Source of the DNA: a virus
IMG/VR virus record: IMGVR_UViG_3300022752_000111
Location: 1-48,511 of that record
Length of the DNA: 48,511 nucleotides
Direction: 5' to 3' (one strand)
Shown here: positions 1 through 8,474 of the stretch, one piece after another
Layout of the letters: the number at the start of each line of letters is the position of its first letter
Numbering within the stretch: the first letter of the stretch is position 1
The notes under the pieces: generated by a model
What the model was told of the DNA's origin: nothing
Database searches by the model: none
What the model saw: only the letters and a program-made list of their open reading frames with translations
Made by a program: the position numbers and the translations under genes

Positions 1-78
1 GGTTTGGAGTCCAAGAATTATATGCAGGGGCATCTAGTTAGACTCAAGACCGCAGGCATGGAAGACTACTCGGTGTGA
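1..78 (+). CDS. C-terminal end of an unknown phage protein (5' truncated by window)
   Basis: Frame 1 is open from the first base to a TGA at 76-78 and encodes the last 25 residues of a protein (ending MEDYSV). The stop overlaps the GTG start of the next gene (GTGTGA), a translational-coupling arrangement that recurs throughout this window. The fragment is too short to assign a family. Confidence 0.6.
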   Translation, partial: GLESKNYMQGHLVRLKTAGMEDYSV

Positions 79-338
79 CCGAAACACAGAATCGAGCACA
101 AAATCTATTAGAATTATGGGACGCACTGCGCTTGAGCCGTAGTTGTATCCATGTTGTTGATATACAAGAACACAAAGACAATTTACAAGGACTAGCTAAC
201 TGTATACGTTTAGGTCTGTACGCAGCAGTACCAAATCCCAGTCTAGAAGCGACCTGCAATGAATTTGAACTTGAGTATCTTAAAGTTAAAAACAAAATTC
301 ACAACGATCTGATCGATACCTTACGCCACCAAAAATAA
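75..338 (+). CDS. Small hypothetical protein, 87 aa
   Basis: This ORF starts with GTG at 75, overlapping the stop of the upstream gene. It encodes a soluble, probably helical protein with no membrane segment, signal peptide or recognisable motif. The only other in-window context is the 497-aa gene that follows 19 nt later. Function unknown; it is called as a gene from its tight coupling and codon continuity. Confidence 0.6.
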   Translation: MTETQNRAQNLLELWDALRLSRSCIHVVDIQEHKDNLQGLANCIRLGLYAAVPNPSLEATCNEFELEYLKVKNKIHNDLIDTLRHQK

Positions 339-341
339 ATA
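334..341 (+). promoter_or_regulatory. Candidate T4-type late promoter (AATAAATA)
   Basis: AATAAATA lies just after the stop of the 87-aa gene and 16 nt before the ATG at 358. T4 late promoters have the consensus TATAAATA with no -35. This copy has an A in the first position, in an A-rich stretch, so it is weak evidence on its own. Confidence 0.3.
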
Positions 342-357
342 ATAAAAAGGTATTGGC

Positions 358-1851
358 ATGAATCGCAAACAAATTACTGAGACAGCTTTAACTCCAAAAG
401 AACTAGCCAAACACAGTGGCAAATATCTGTCTATACTCATCCAATTCATCGGATCAAGACTACCGGTACCGGTAGATCCACCGTACCGTGCAACTTTTGG
501 TGATTCAATACAACTAGATCCAGCAATGGGTCCAGCTTTAGAAAAAGTATTTAACTCTGGCGACATTTTAGGTAACCTCCCGGCCAAAGCCACAGCAATT
601 ATTGATGGCGAGAAAAAATCAATACCGTGGGGGGTGCTATTTAAGGGGCGTGAATTTACATCGTTAACCGGACAAAAAAGTTATAATGCCGGTCATTTAG
701 CTGAGTTAATCATGGGCATCGGTATAGCAGCTAAGTTTGTTAATAAAGGGGCTGACATAACAAATGCCGATTTTCAAACTATGTTTACTAAATTGATCAA
801 AGGCCCTACAGCAAAAAATTATGAATTTACTTACGCAGGGACAATCACATGGCCCGAAGCTAGCAGTAAGAACGATCAAATGAGTTTTCGTGCAGTCATC
901 CCTACAAAAAGTGCCGAAGAATTTGTAAGACAGGCTACGTCCGGACAATATAGTAGTGACCTCGCAGCACTAATCAGTAGTGCTGTTAAATACGTGAACG
1001 AAAGCCAAGGAGTACAGAAGGCCTGTGATCGTGTTCGTTTAGATAAAAATAGTAATAGGATTGATGTTGTTAGTGATGGTAGTTCTGATGCTAAAGGTAC
1101 CAAAGCCGATCTCCAGCTTAGCGTAGATGGCACCAAAGTTAACCTATTAAGTTTAAAAACCTACAGCACAGAAACACTAGGACAAATTTCTGGCATCAAA
1201 TATGAAGCATTAAGTAAATGGTTTGATGTAGCATTTGGTATTGATATCAGTCGATTTGAGAAAATATTAGATCCTACACTAGGGGCAGAGAAAGTATATC
1301 AAAATTTACTTACTAAGGTCTATGATGATTATGTACACCCTAAAGTTAAAAAATTGATTGAAGATCAAACTCCAGGTAAAGAAGCTGAGATCGTTAAAAA
1401 GTTAGCGTCAGCTGCTCGGTATCATGCTAGAGGTGAAGGCATGGAATCAGTGGAAATTGTTAAGTTAGATGACAGTGTTGCCACCGGGAATTACAAAATA
1501 CTACAGTTTAGTGATGACCTAGAAGAAGCAATGACTCATTTAGATCTAGATGTTAGGTACATAGGTAAGGGACAAGGAAGAACAATTCAAATTTGGGTTA
1601 AGCCCGAACCTGATGAAAAAGTTGCAAGGGGTGCTAATAGACTGTGCCAATTTAGAACTCAAAAAATGGGAGATAGTTACCGTAACTATTACGAAATTGG
1701 TCCTATGATGGAAATGCTTGTACAAGTAGAACAACCCTTAACTGCAAGGACACCAAATGTAGTCACAGGCCGACCAGTTGATATTAGGCCACCGGGAACT
1801 CCAGAACGGGCTAGACAAAAACGGACAGATGTAGGTCGAGAACGACGTTAA
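358..1851 (+). CDS. Large phage protein with PD-(D/E)XK-like residue pattern, 497 aa
   Basis: The start is an ATG preceded by AAAGG. I do not recognise a named family with certainty. The sequence has an ordered set resembling a PD-(D/E)XK nuclease core: Glu116 in a helix (GHLAELIMG), Asp251 in a hydrophobic strand (ADLQLS), Ser265-Leu-Lys267 in the next strand (LLSLKT), and Gln276 in the following helix (GQISG). The second acidic residue of the canonical E-x-K is a Ser here, so this could be a variant nuclease or a structural protein that only looks similar. The last ~40 residues are Pro/Arg-rich and probably disordered and basic. It ends just before the promoter of the glycan operon. Confidence 0.6.
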   Translation: MNRKQITETALTPKELAKHSGKYLSILIQFIGSRLPVPVDPPYRATFGDSIQLDPAMGPALEKVFNSGDILGNLPAKATAIIDGEKKSIPWGVLFKGREFTSLTGQKSYNAGHLAELIMGIGIAAKFVNKGADITNADFQTMFTKLIKGPTAKNYEFTYAGTITWPEASSKNDQMSFRAVIPTKSAEEFVRQATSGQYSSDLAALISSAVKYVNESQGVQKACDRVRLDKNSNRIDVVSDGSSDAKGTKADLQLSVDGTKVNLLSLKTYSTETLGQISGIKYEALSKWFDVAFGIDISRFEKILDPTLGAEKVYQNLLTKVYDDYVHPKVKKLIEDQTPGKEAEIVKKLASAARYHARGEGMESVEIVKLDDSVATGNYKILQFSDDLEEAMTHLDLDVRYIGKGQGRTIQIWVKPEPDEKVARGANRLCQFRTQKMGDSYRNYYEIGPMMEMLVQVEQPLTARTPNVVTGRPVDIRPPGTPERARQKRTDVGRERR

Positions 1852-1864
1852 TATCTGCTATAAT
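1836..1864 (+). promoter_or_regulatory. Sigma70-like promoter with extended -10, start of glycan operon
   Basis: TGCTATAAT carries a perfect -10 (TATAAT, 1859-1864) with the extended TG. The -35 at the 17-bp distance is poor (TCGAGA), as tolerated by extended -10 promoters. The ATG of the first downstream gene is at 1894, with a purine-rich RBS (CTGAGGA). No other convincing promoter was seen before 11,669, so this may drive all of the glycan genes. Confidence 0.65.
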
Positions 1865-1893
1865 AGCAGTTCAATATAACCTGAGGATCAAAG

Positions 1894-2049
1894 ATGTTTG
1901 AATCAATCGAGATTAGGCGAGCAGCCAATGGTTTCATTCTTGTTGTTACTACTGAAGAGGAAACCCTTGAATACGTATACGACACTAGTCGTAAAGCAGT
2001 GCGTGTTATCCGTGATTACTTAGAAAACACAAAACAGTCAAAAGAATGA
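1894..2049 (+). CDS. Small conserved-type phage protein, 51 aa
   Basis: The ATG at 1894 follows a TGAGGA ribosome-binding site and the extended -10 promoter. The 51-residue product (begins MFESIEIRRAANG) has a beta-rich N-terminal half and a charged helical end. Its stop (TGA 2047-2049) overlaps the ATG of the glycosyltransferase at 2046 in an ATGA junction, so the two are translationally coupled. It is the leader gene of the sugar operon and could have a regulatory or accessory role, but no family is recognised. Confidence 0.65.
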   Translation: MFESIEIRRAANGFILVVTTEEETLEYVYDTSRKAVRVIRDYLENTKQSKE

Positions 2050-2750
2050 CTGCCACAGTTGTCATCCCTACTACCGGGGCAGAAACTTTACAACAAGCTG
2101 TAGAGAGTGTACTCAATCAGACGTTGCCTACAGACTGTTATGTAGTTGTCGATGGCCGAGACAATTATAGTCGAGCTAATAGAATATTAGACGACTTTGC
2201 TGATAGAATAAAAATTGCCTATCTGCCAGAAAATGTTGGAGCCAATGGGTTTTATGGGCACAGAGTTTACGCAGCATTTACACATTTAATAAACACTGAA
2301 TACCTCTGTTATTTGGATCAAGACAATTGGTTTGAGCCCGATCACGTAGATACTTGTATAGAAACAATTACCAGTAAACAGTTACAATGGTGTTATAGTT
2401 TACGCAATATTTACAATAGTGAACGGTTTGCCTGTAGGGATGATTGTGAAAGTTTAGGTAAGTATCCAAGCTATCATAATATCAATCATATTGATACAAA
2501 TAGCTATTTTCTAAAACGTGATTTGGTTCTTCAATTGGCCAGTGTATGGCATGGCGGTTGGGGGCAAGATCGAGTATTTTATTCTGTAATAAAAGATATG
2601 TTACCTAAATATGATTGTACTGGTAGTTATACTTTGAATTACAGAGTAGGCGGCAATGCTGGATCAGTCACTGAAGACTTTTTCCACAACGGTAATCAAA
2701 TACAAAATAAACGATATCAAGGCAAGTTTCCGTGGCAAAAAAGAACTTAA
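2046..2750 (+). CDS. GT2-like (GT-A fold) glycosyltransferase, 234 aa
   Basis: The protein opens with a typical GT2 nucleotide-sugar binding strand (TATVVIPTTG), followed by ESVLNQT and a VVVDG strand. The metal-binding DxD is D91-Q-D93 (YLDQDNW). GT2 enzymes transfer a sugar from a nucleotide sugar to an acceptor with inversion. The N-terminus carries all of the core, and the C-terminal part (WHGGWGQDR) is a plausible acceptor/catalytic region. There is no membrane segment, so it is probably cytoplasmic. It is coupled to both neighbours by overlaps (ATGA upstream; 19 bp downstream). Confidence 0.8.
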   Translation: MTATVVIPTTGAETLQQAVESVLNQTLPTDCYVVVDGRDNYSRANRILDDFADRIKIAYLPENVGANGFYGHRVYAAFTHLINTEYLCYLDQDNWFEPDHVDTCIETITSKQLQWCYSLRNIYNSERFACRDDCESLGKYPSYHNINHIDTNSYFLKRDLVLQLASVWHGGWGQDRVFYSVIKDMLPKYDCTGSYTLNYRVGGNAGSVTEDFFHNGNQIQNKRYQGKFPWQKRT

Positions 2751-3550
2751 TAATCAGCGCATTTACTGGCTATTCATTTAATCAAATTAAACCTTACGTA
2801 CACAGTATAAGAGATTTAAATCTAGACTGTGACCTAGTTATGGTGGTCGGGAACACAGACAGCAACACCCGTGTTCAACTTGAACAATTAGGATGGCGAT
2901 TAGAAGACTTGCCTAACACAAGAGAAATCCCAATTCATGTACTAAGGTTTTTACCTATGTACAATTATTTGTTTGAACACGGCGATTACGACTTTGTTGT
3001 AAGCACTGATGTCAAAGATGTAATCTTTCAACGAGATCCTTTTGCCTGGCTCGAAGAATACCTAGTCGATTATGAATTAGTGGCTGGTTCAGAAGCCTTG
3101 CGATATCGAGATGAACCTTGGGGCGATGATAACCTGCGTTCAACTTATGGTGGTTATGTTCATGAGCGTTTTAAAAATAACAAGATATACAATGTAGGTA
3201 CATTAGGCGGTCACGGTGAATATATGCGTGATCTTTTTTTTAACCTATTTTATAACAGCATTGGTCGTCCGATCCCCATTGTGGATCAGGCAGTGTTTAA
3301 TGTAATGATACAAACGCAGCCATATCGTGATCATGTGCTTTTTGCTGATCAAAGACTGGGCTGGGCTTGTCAAGCAGGCACTGTAGCTGATCCAGCTAAA
3401 ATGAATTACTTTAGGCTTAACTTGTTAGAGCCCGAACCCCAATGGGCAGATGGTCGGGTATTAACCAGCACTGGCGATGAGTTTGTGATTGTACATCAAT
3501 ACGACCGTGTACCTGAATGGAGAAATTTTTACGCAGGAAAATATAAATGA
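2732..3550 (+). CDS. GT-A-like putative glycosyltransferase, 272 aa
   Basis: It starts with GTG at 2732 inside the end of the previous gene. The layout resembles GT-A nucleotide-diphospho-sugar transferases: an N-terminal Rossmann-like strand (NLIISAFTG), a DxxD-type metal site D93-V-K-D96 in VVSTDVKDVIFQ, a NVGTLGG segment and a DQAVFN segment. The last two are arranged as in enzymes acting on sugar-nucleotide donors where a conserved Asp closes the active site. No membrane segment is present. The exact CAZy family is not assignable by eye. The product ends in an ATGA overlap with the methyltransferase. Confidence 0.65.
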   Translation: MAKKNLIISAFTGYSFNQIKPYVHSIRDLNLDCDLVMVVGNTDSNTRVQLEQLGWRLEDLPNTREIPIHVLRFLPMYNYLFEHGDYDFVVSTDVKDVIFQRDPFAWLEEYLVDYELVAGSEALRYRDEPWGDDNLRSTYGGYVHERFKNNKIYNVGTLGGHGEYMRDLFFNLFYNSIGRPIPIVDQAVFNVMIQTQPYRDHVLFADQRLGWACQAGTVADPAKMNYFRLNLLEPEPQWADGRVLTSTGDEFVIVHQYDRVPEWRNFYAGKYK

Positions 3551-4116
3551 AAACTCTAGTTGATATAATGATAGAACGAAACATTCGTAATGATACACAT
3601 TACGAATTTGGTACTGATAAAGAATTTAATCATAGGTATTGCTCGGCCTTCTATGACCGAGAATTCTTAAAGTACAAAGAAAAAGAAATTGCCTTATTTG
3701 AAATAGGTGTGCATCGTGGCGGCAGTCTAGCAGTACTTCATGAATATTTCCCAAACGCTGTTGTTATTGCCGGAGCAGACACTGTTAACTTTGGTGCAAG
3801 CGAAAACTGTAAACCATATCCTAAAGTAAAAGTCATTTACGCAGACGCTTATGATTCTAAATTTGTAGAACAATTACCAAACTTTGATATTATTATCGAC
3901 GACGGTCCTCATACGAAAGAGAGTCATATTAAAACTCTACAACTGTATACTAAACTATTAAATCCGGGCGGTGTCCTTATAATCGAAGACATAGCTGATA
4001 TTGCATGGTGCGAAGAATACAAAAAGTTTGTGCCAGATAATATGTCCACAGAAGTCGTTGATGTAAGACAAGAGTCTAATATGAAAGACAGTGTTCTTTT
4101 TGTGGTTAGAAATTAA
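3547..4116 (+). CDS. SAM-dependent methyltransferase, TylF/CmcI-like (Methyltransf_24 type), 189 aa
   Basis: SAM-binding motif I is visible as EIGVHRGGS at residues 52-60, and the motif DDGPH at 118-122 precedes a PGGVLIIED strand. This set is typical of the TylF/CmcI/rhamnosyl O-methyltransferase group, in which the acidic pair binds a metal and the enzyme methylates a sugar hydroxyl or a small metabolite. Its place between glycosyltransferases suggests O-methylation of a sugar or glycan. The start ATG overlaps the upstream stop, and the stop overlaps the next ATG (TAATG). Confidence 0.75.
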   Translation: MKTLVDIMIERNIRNDTHYEFGTDKEFNHRYCSAFYDREFLKYKEKEIALFEIGVHRGGSLAVLHEYFPNAVVIAGADTVNFGASENCKPYPKVKVIYADAYDSKFVEQLPNFDIIIDDGPHTKESHIKTLQLYTKLLNPGGVLIIEDIADIAWCEEYKKFVPDNMSTEVVDVRQESNMKDSVLFVVRN

Positions 4117-4865
4117 TGGCATCGATCTCTTTTGCACATTTCGCTAGTACTAGTAAACAACTGGCCACCGAACAAATTATAAAACAGGTACGTAGTTTAT
4201 ACCCAGATACTTACTATTTTGTTGCCAGTGATGCAGTTGATGACCATACACAGTTAGCTAAAGATTATAACTTAGATTTTCATTTATTCAATAAAAAATT
4301 AGGTTATCCTGTTCAGCCCTACGGTTATCGTGCTTGGCAAATTAGTGAGTGGCTAAGGCGTTTACATATTGCTTGCGCTAACACTAATACTAGTCACATA
4401 ATAATGATGGAAGATGATGTTTGGGTAAAACAACATATAACAGTAAAGGATCATTGGGAAATAGCAGCACACGAACTAAATCCCGATGGCAAAGGCAATG
4501 CCATTGATCCTGGGTTAATTGAAGTAATTGAACTATTTGCCAATCGGCGTCCACTTACACATCAATACGCTTCTGGTGGTGGAAGCATTTTTCGTGTACA
4601 AACTTTTTTAGATAATTTTGAGCGCATTAATGCATTTTTCTTAGAACATACCAACAATATACAAGAACACATTTATCCTACAATAGGTTGGATAGATTGC
4701 TTTATGACCGTGTATTATATGCTTGCTGGCAAAGACTATACAATAAATTCACATCTGGCTGACACACACAACCATCGTGATGGATTTGATTATGATGCAT
4801 TTTTATCTAAGCTGCCTGAGCATATTGAGATAATTAATAATTATAAGAAATGGTATTGGGTCTAA
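4116..4865 (+). CDS. Putative glycosyltransferase with EDD motif, 249 aa
   Basis: The protein has a GT-A-like order: an N-terminal strand (ISFAHFAST), then a hydrophobic strand ending in E99-D100-D101 (IIMMEDDVW), which matches the DxD metal site of several GT families, then a GGGSIFR segment and a conserved-looking TIGWIDCFMTVYY. No membrane segment is present. The overall family is not recognised, so this is a fold-level call from the DxD context and operon position. It is separated by 1 nt from the HtrL-like gene downstream. Confidence 0.55.
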   Translation: MASISFAHFASTSKQLATEQIIKQVRSLYPDTYYFVASDAVDDHTQLAKDYNLDFHLFNKKLGYPVQPYGYRAWQISEWLRRLHIACANTNTSHIIMMEDDVWVKQHITVKDHWEIAAHELNPDGKGNAIDPGLIEVIELFANRRPLTHQYASGGGSIFRVQTFLDNFERINAFFLEHTNNIQEHIYPTIGWIDCFMTVYYMLAGKDYTINSHLADTHNHRDGFDYDAFLSKLPEHIEIINNYKKWYWV

Positions 4866-4866
4866 A

Positions 4867-5667
4867 ATGAACAATGACATCACAATCGTAACTGCTTTTT
4901 TTGACATAGGACGTGGCGATTGGACACCTGATCGTGGGTTTCCAAGCTACTTGCACAGAACCACAGACACATACTTTGAAAGGTTTAGCCATTTGGCTCA
5001 ACTTGATAATGAGATGTTTATCTTCACCAGCAGTGATATGATAGACCGTGTTGCTAGTCTACGAAAAGATAAAGAAACAACTATATTTGAATTTGACTTA
5101 TCAAGCGAAGCCATAGATTTACGAGAGCGTATTGAAATAATATACGCTACACCTGAATATATGCGAATGATAAATCCCAAGGAAAGAACTAACCCTGAAT
5201 ACTGGAATGCAGATTATGTTATAATTAATTTGTTCAAGAGTACATTTGCTTGTATGGCCAGTATCCAGGCTCGTAATGATATGCTTGCATGGTTAGACTT
5301 TGGGTATTGTAGAGGCCAAGACTCACTACACGGAGTAAAACATTGGCGCTATCCTTTTGATCCTAGTCTAATTCATTTGTTCAAGTTAAAAGATTATGTA
5401 CCTGGTACCACTATTCATGACATGATTGCAAATAATGATGTACATATTACTGGTCCATGTATCGTAGCCAGCAAAGCTAACTGGCGTCAATTAGAAATGT
5501 TAGTCATGGAAGGTGTGCGTGAACTTATTGCTAAGTTCTTAATTGATGATGATCAATTGTTTTTATTACTAGCCTATCTTACACGTCCGGAATTGTTTAA
5601 ATTACATCAAGTAAGTGCCGATAATTGGTTCACTGTGTTTCGAGATTTTAATGAAAATATATCTTAA
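4867..5667 (+). CDS. HtrL/YibB-like protein (putative glycosyltransferase), 266 aa
   Basis: The N-terminus (ITIVTAFFDIGRGDW) followed by a repeated 'N-x-MFIFTS' strand is characteristic of the HtrL_YibB family, which sits in LPS/O-antigen loci and is thought to be a glycosyltransferase. WLDFGYCRG near residue 140 would be the acidic donor site. Length is in the family range. The protein is probably cytoplasmic. The next gene starts 17 nt before this stop. The biochemical role of the family is poorly defined, so the substrate is unknown. Confidence 0.7.
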   Translation: MNNDITIVTAFFDIGRGDWTPDRGFPSYLHRTTDTYFERFSHLAQLDNEMFIFTSSDMIDRVASLRKDKETTIFEFDLSSEAIDLRERIEIIYATPEYMRMINPKERTNPEYWNADYVIINLFKSTFACMASIQARNDMLAWLDFGYCRGQDSLHGVKHWRYPFDPSLIHLFKLKDYVPGTTIHDMIANNDVHITGPCIVASKANWRQLEMLVMEGVRELIAKFLIDDDQLFLLLAYLTRPELFKLHQVSADNWFTVFRDFNENIS

Positions 5668-6394
5668 TTGTACTGCAAACTTGGGAGATTTTGTTCAAAG
5701 TCTTCCGGTATTATCTGGGTTATATAAAGAATACGGTCCCATAGATTTTTATATTAGACACGAAATGCGTAAGTTCTGCGGTCTCAAAGAATTTTTAATG
5801 TACCAGGATATTTTCAACAAAGTAGAGTTTGATGACGAAGTTCGTGAAGCTGTTGATTCCGTATACATCCTGAGTTCTTGGACTAGAGAAGATAAAAATG
5901 ACCCCAATCGTCCTATTGAAACTTGTAGGTATGAAAATTGGTTAAAAGATAATTATAAATTTCGTTTCGACGTTAATGACAGTTTTGAAATTAAATTTCC
6001 CGATGTTGATATAGAATTAAAAGACAATTACTATGTAGGCGATCGTTGGTATACCCCAGATATTGACGCACGTAGAGAATGCCATGTGCTGGCACATCTC
6101 GATAAATTTGAATTCATTGACTATAAGAATACGTTATTAACAAATTGCTATATCATCAAAAAAAGTTCTTTGCCTTTTATAACAAATTTTACCGGTATTG
6201 GTATGATTGCTGATTTACTTAACAAAGAAACCTATGTGGTTTGGCGTGCCGAAGATTGGAAACCTGAATTTAGAAACGGTAATGATATTAGTTGGGATAA
6301 TGGAAAAAATATAAACAAGATATTTGAAAAACATTTCTATTTAAATCGCCGAGCTAGATTAGTTCACTCCAATGACCTAGAGGATTTGTTGTGA
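5651..6394 (+). CDS. Putative GT-B (heptosyltransferase-like) protein, 247 aa
   Basis: I chose the ATG at 5651 rather than the in-frame codon at 5615, because it gives a clean Rossmann start (MKIYLNCTANLGDFVQSLP) typical of GT9/heptosyltransferase-like enzymes (strand, then GD and a helix). A weakly conserved second half contains NFTGIGMIADLL, in the position where GT9 enzymes have the donor-binding segment. No membrane segment. It is followed by a second GT9-like gene, so the two may act as a pair. Distant similarity only. Confidence 0.5.
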   Translation: MKIYLNCTANLGDFVQSLPVLSGLYKEYGPIDFYIRHEMRKFCGLKEFLMYQDIFNKVEFDDEVREAVDSVYILSSWTREDKNDPNRPIETCRYENWLKDNYKFRFDVNDSFEIKFPDVDIELKDNYYVGDRWYTPDIDARRECHVLAHLDKFEFIDYKNTLLTNCYIIKKSSLPFITNFTGIGMIADLLNKETYVVWRAEDWKPEFRNGNDISWDNGKNINKIFEKHFYLNRRARLVHSNDLEDLL

Positions 6395-7089
6395 TTTTTA
6401 ATATAAAGTTAGGTACCTTTGGTGGACCCATGCGTATGGGTGATATTATTGCCTGTGCCAATGTAGTCGAGCACTTCAGACAAACTGAAAATAACACAGA
6501 CATAAAATTCCATTTAGACTCGACTAGCATACAAAGCTCAACTCATGTACAAGAATTTTGTAAATGGATGTTAGACAATACTGACTATTACTCTGCCACA
6601 CCTGGAGAAGTAACATTACCATGGTCAAAAGTTAATTTATGGGATTACAGAGATATTTCAGGTGACTTGGTGAAGATACCAAATGCCATGACTCGGAGCA
6701 AAAAGGTTGTAGTAGTGCCATTGTTAGACGCTGATTACAATACATACCGTAACTGGCCGAATTCCGTGTTAGAAAAAATTCTACAAGATGTTGAAGTCGA
6801 CTATTTGAATTACGATTTAGTGGTAGCCGGAGCTAATCCTCAGGATCGGCCGGGCTGGAGATCAAGTAAAAAATTAACATATACATTACAAGAAATTATG
6901 ACAGCCGAAGTCTACATCGGTGGCGACACTGGGCTAAGTCATTTTACTGGTGCCCTAGTTCAGGGACCCGACCCTATATATTATACCAGCAGTCGTGGAC
7001 TTTTACACACAACGCCACTTTATTGGTACACCCATAAAAAAGGACAAATGCGTACTTATTGGTTAGACTTTGAGAACACAAAATGGTAA
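6391..7089 (+). CDS. GT9-like (GT-B) putative glycosyltransferase, 232 aa
   Basis: It starts with GTG at 6391, overlapping the previous stop by 4 nt. The segment GPMRMGDIIACANVV resembles the N-terminal GD-loop of heptosyltransferases. YIGGDTGLSHF near residue 176 matches the donor-sugar signature of GT9 (D-[ST]-G-x-x-H). It is shorter than cellular heptosyltransferases (about 320-350 aa), so it may be a minimal version. Substrate unknown. Together with the gene upstream it suggests transfer of heptose-like or deoxy sugars. Confidence 0.6.
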   Translation: MIFNIKLGTFGGPMRMGDIIACANVVEHFRQTENNTDIKFHLDSTSIQSSTHVQEFCKWMLDNTDYYSATPGEVTLPWSKVNLWDYRDISGDLVKIPNAMTRSKKVVVVPLLDADYNTYRNWPNSVLEKILQDVEVDYLNYDLVVAGANPQDRPGWRSSKKLTYTLQEIMTAEVYIGGDTGLSHFTGALVQGPDPIYYTSSRGLLHTTPLYWYTHKKGQMRTYWLDFENTKW

Positions 7090-7760
7090 AAAATTCTGCT
7101 ATTTTAATAACTGCGTACTGCGGTGGTAACGATCCTGTTTACTATACTACTGGTAACGAAGAGCAAAATGCAAAAAAACGTCATATGGCAAAAACACTTG
7201 CACGCCATCTGGGAAATTCGGATTATCATGTATGTATGAGTAGTCATAGTGCTTTAGATATGGACACACAACGAGCCTGTTCTAGTTTTATATACGATTC
7301 TGACAACAGCTGGCAAATATGCGGACTTCCCTTACGACCAAATCATGGTGTAGCCGAAATGACCGCTATAGTTAACGGGCTTATGATGTTAAAGATAAAG
7401 GGTTTCGATTGGGTTCTAAAATTGAATTATGACCAAACCCCAACATTAGACTACGATAATGTTATTAAAACATGCAGTCAGTTAGATGCTGACTTGGCCA
7501 CTTACGAAAATGCCACTGATTACGGAATGATGGCATTCTGGGGCAACATTGATTTTATAATTGACTCATTGCCCTTAGATAGTTTGCAAACGTGTGAAGG
7601 TGCAGTAGAGACTTGTTGGTATAATAAAATCGCGGATTCTCTCATGAAACCACGTGTGCATGGCTTTGCTAGTTATGAGCAGATGTTTGCAGTCCCTGAC
7701 GGGACATTACTGCATCATAGTTATGTGGGCAGCGCATTACATGAGTATAATTATCAATGA
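7083..7760 (+). CDS. Putative glycosyltransferase (GT-A-like), 225 aa
   Basis: The N-terminus (AILITAYCGG) and the strand FDWVLKLNYDQTP are laid out like a GT-A enzyme, with the acidic donor site read here as N-x-D rather than DxD. A later segment (YEQMFAVPDG) could form the acceptor side. No signal peptide or membrane helix. The assignment rests mostly on operon context and the alpha/beta pattern. Overlaps the neighbours by 7 nt upstream and 4 nt downstream. Confidence 0.5.
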   Translation: MVKNSAILITAYCGGNDPVYYTTGNEEQNAKKRHMAKTLARHLGNSDYHVCMSSHSALDMDTQRACSSFIYDSDNSWQICGLPLRPNHGVAEMTAIVNGLMMLKIKGFDWVLKLNYDQTPTLDYDNVIKTCSQLDADLATYENATDYGMMAFWGNIDFIIDSLPLDSLQTCEGAVETCWYNKIADSLMKPRVHGFASYEQMFAVPDGTLLHHSYVGSALHEYNYQ

Positions 7761-8473
7761 AAACTATAGCAATAAGCTGTGTTGACACTGCATATTATGA
7801 TTGTACACAGCGAGCTTTGACTAAAACTTTAGAAACGATGCGTGATCAAAATTGTACCAAAGTTTACTGGTTTTCCGACATCGCTTGTCCTTATGAATTA
7901 GATGTTCCAGTACAATGGATACCCATACCTAAAATTTCAAACCAAAACATTGAGACTTCTTATCCAATGATATATGGTCTTGTAACATTAAAGCTAATGC
8001 CAATAATTATACAAGAAGATTTCAATTTAACCATTCATGACGACGGATTCGCTGTGAATAGTCAAGCATGGACCGATGAGTTTTTAGAATATGATTATAT
8101 TGGTGCCTGTTGGGGAGAAGATGTCGGTAATGGGGGCTTTACATTACGTAGTAAAAAATTATATAATGCCTTACACAATATTAATGTCGAATATGATTGG
8201 CGAAGACTACCCAAGCAGTTGTTTGCACCTGAATTTGAGGGAATGGTTTGGTTACAAACAGCTCATTGCCAGGATCCAATAATTCCCGAAGACAATATAA
8301 TATGCAGAGTGTATAAGCAGCAGTTAGTAAGTGATTATGCAATAAAATTTGCACCAGCAGCAATTGCAGATAGATTTAGTATAGAAAATAAGATGTACTC
8401 ACCTTGGTTAGGCCGTAGCTTAGGATTCCACGGACGCCACGGTGTTGCCAAATATTACAATATAGAGTTATAA
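7757..8473 (+). CDS. DUF5672-like putative glycosyltransferase, 238 aa
   Basis: The sequence shows the pattern I associate with DUF5672: an HDDGF site (H94-D95-D96) after a hydrophobic strand, a YDYIGACW segment, GNGGFTLRS, a PEDNIIC segment and a C-terminal SLGFHG. These proteins occur next to glycosyltransferases and are thought to be GT-A enzymes. The ATG at 7757 overlaps the upstream stop. The donor and acceptor cannot be told from the sequence. Confidence 0.65.
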   Translation: MKTIAISCVDTAYYDCTQRALTKTLETMRDQNCTKVYWFSDIACPYELDVPVQWIPIPKISNQNIETSYPMIYGLVTLKLMPIIIQEDFNLTIHDDGFAVNSQAWTDEFLEYDYIGACWGEDVGNGGFTLRSKKLYNALHNINVEYDWRRLPKQLFAPEFEGMVWLQTAHCQDPIIPEDNIICRVYKQQLVSDYAIKFAPAAIADRFSIENKMYSPWLGRSLGFHGRHGVAKYYNIEL

Positions 8474-8474
8474 T

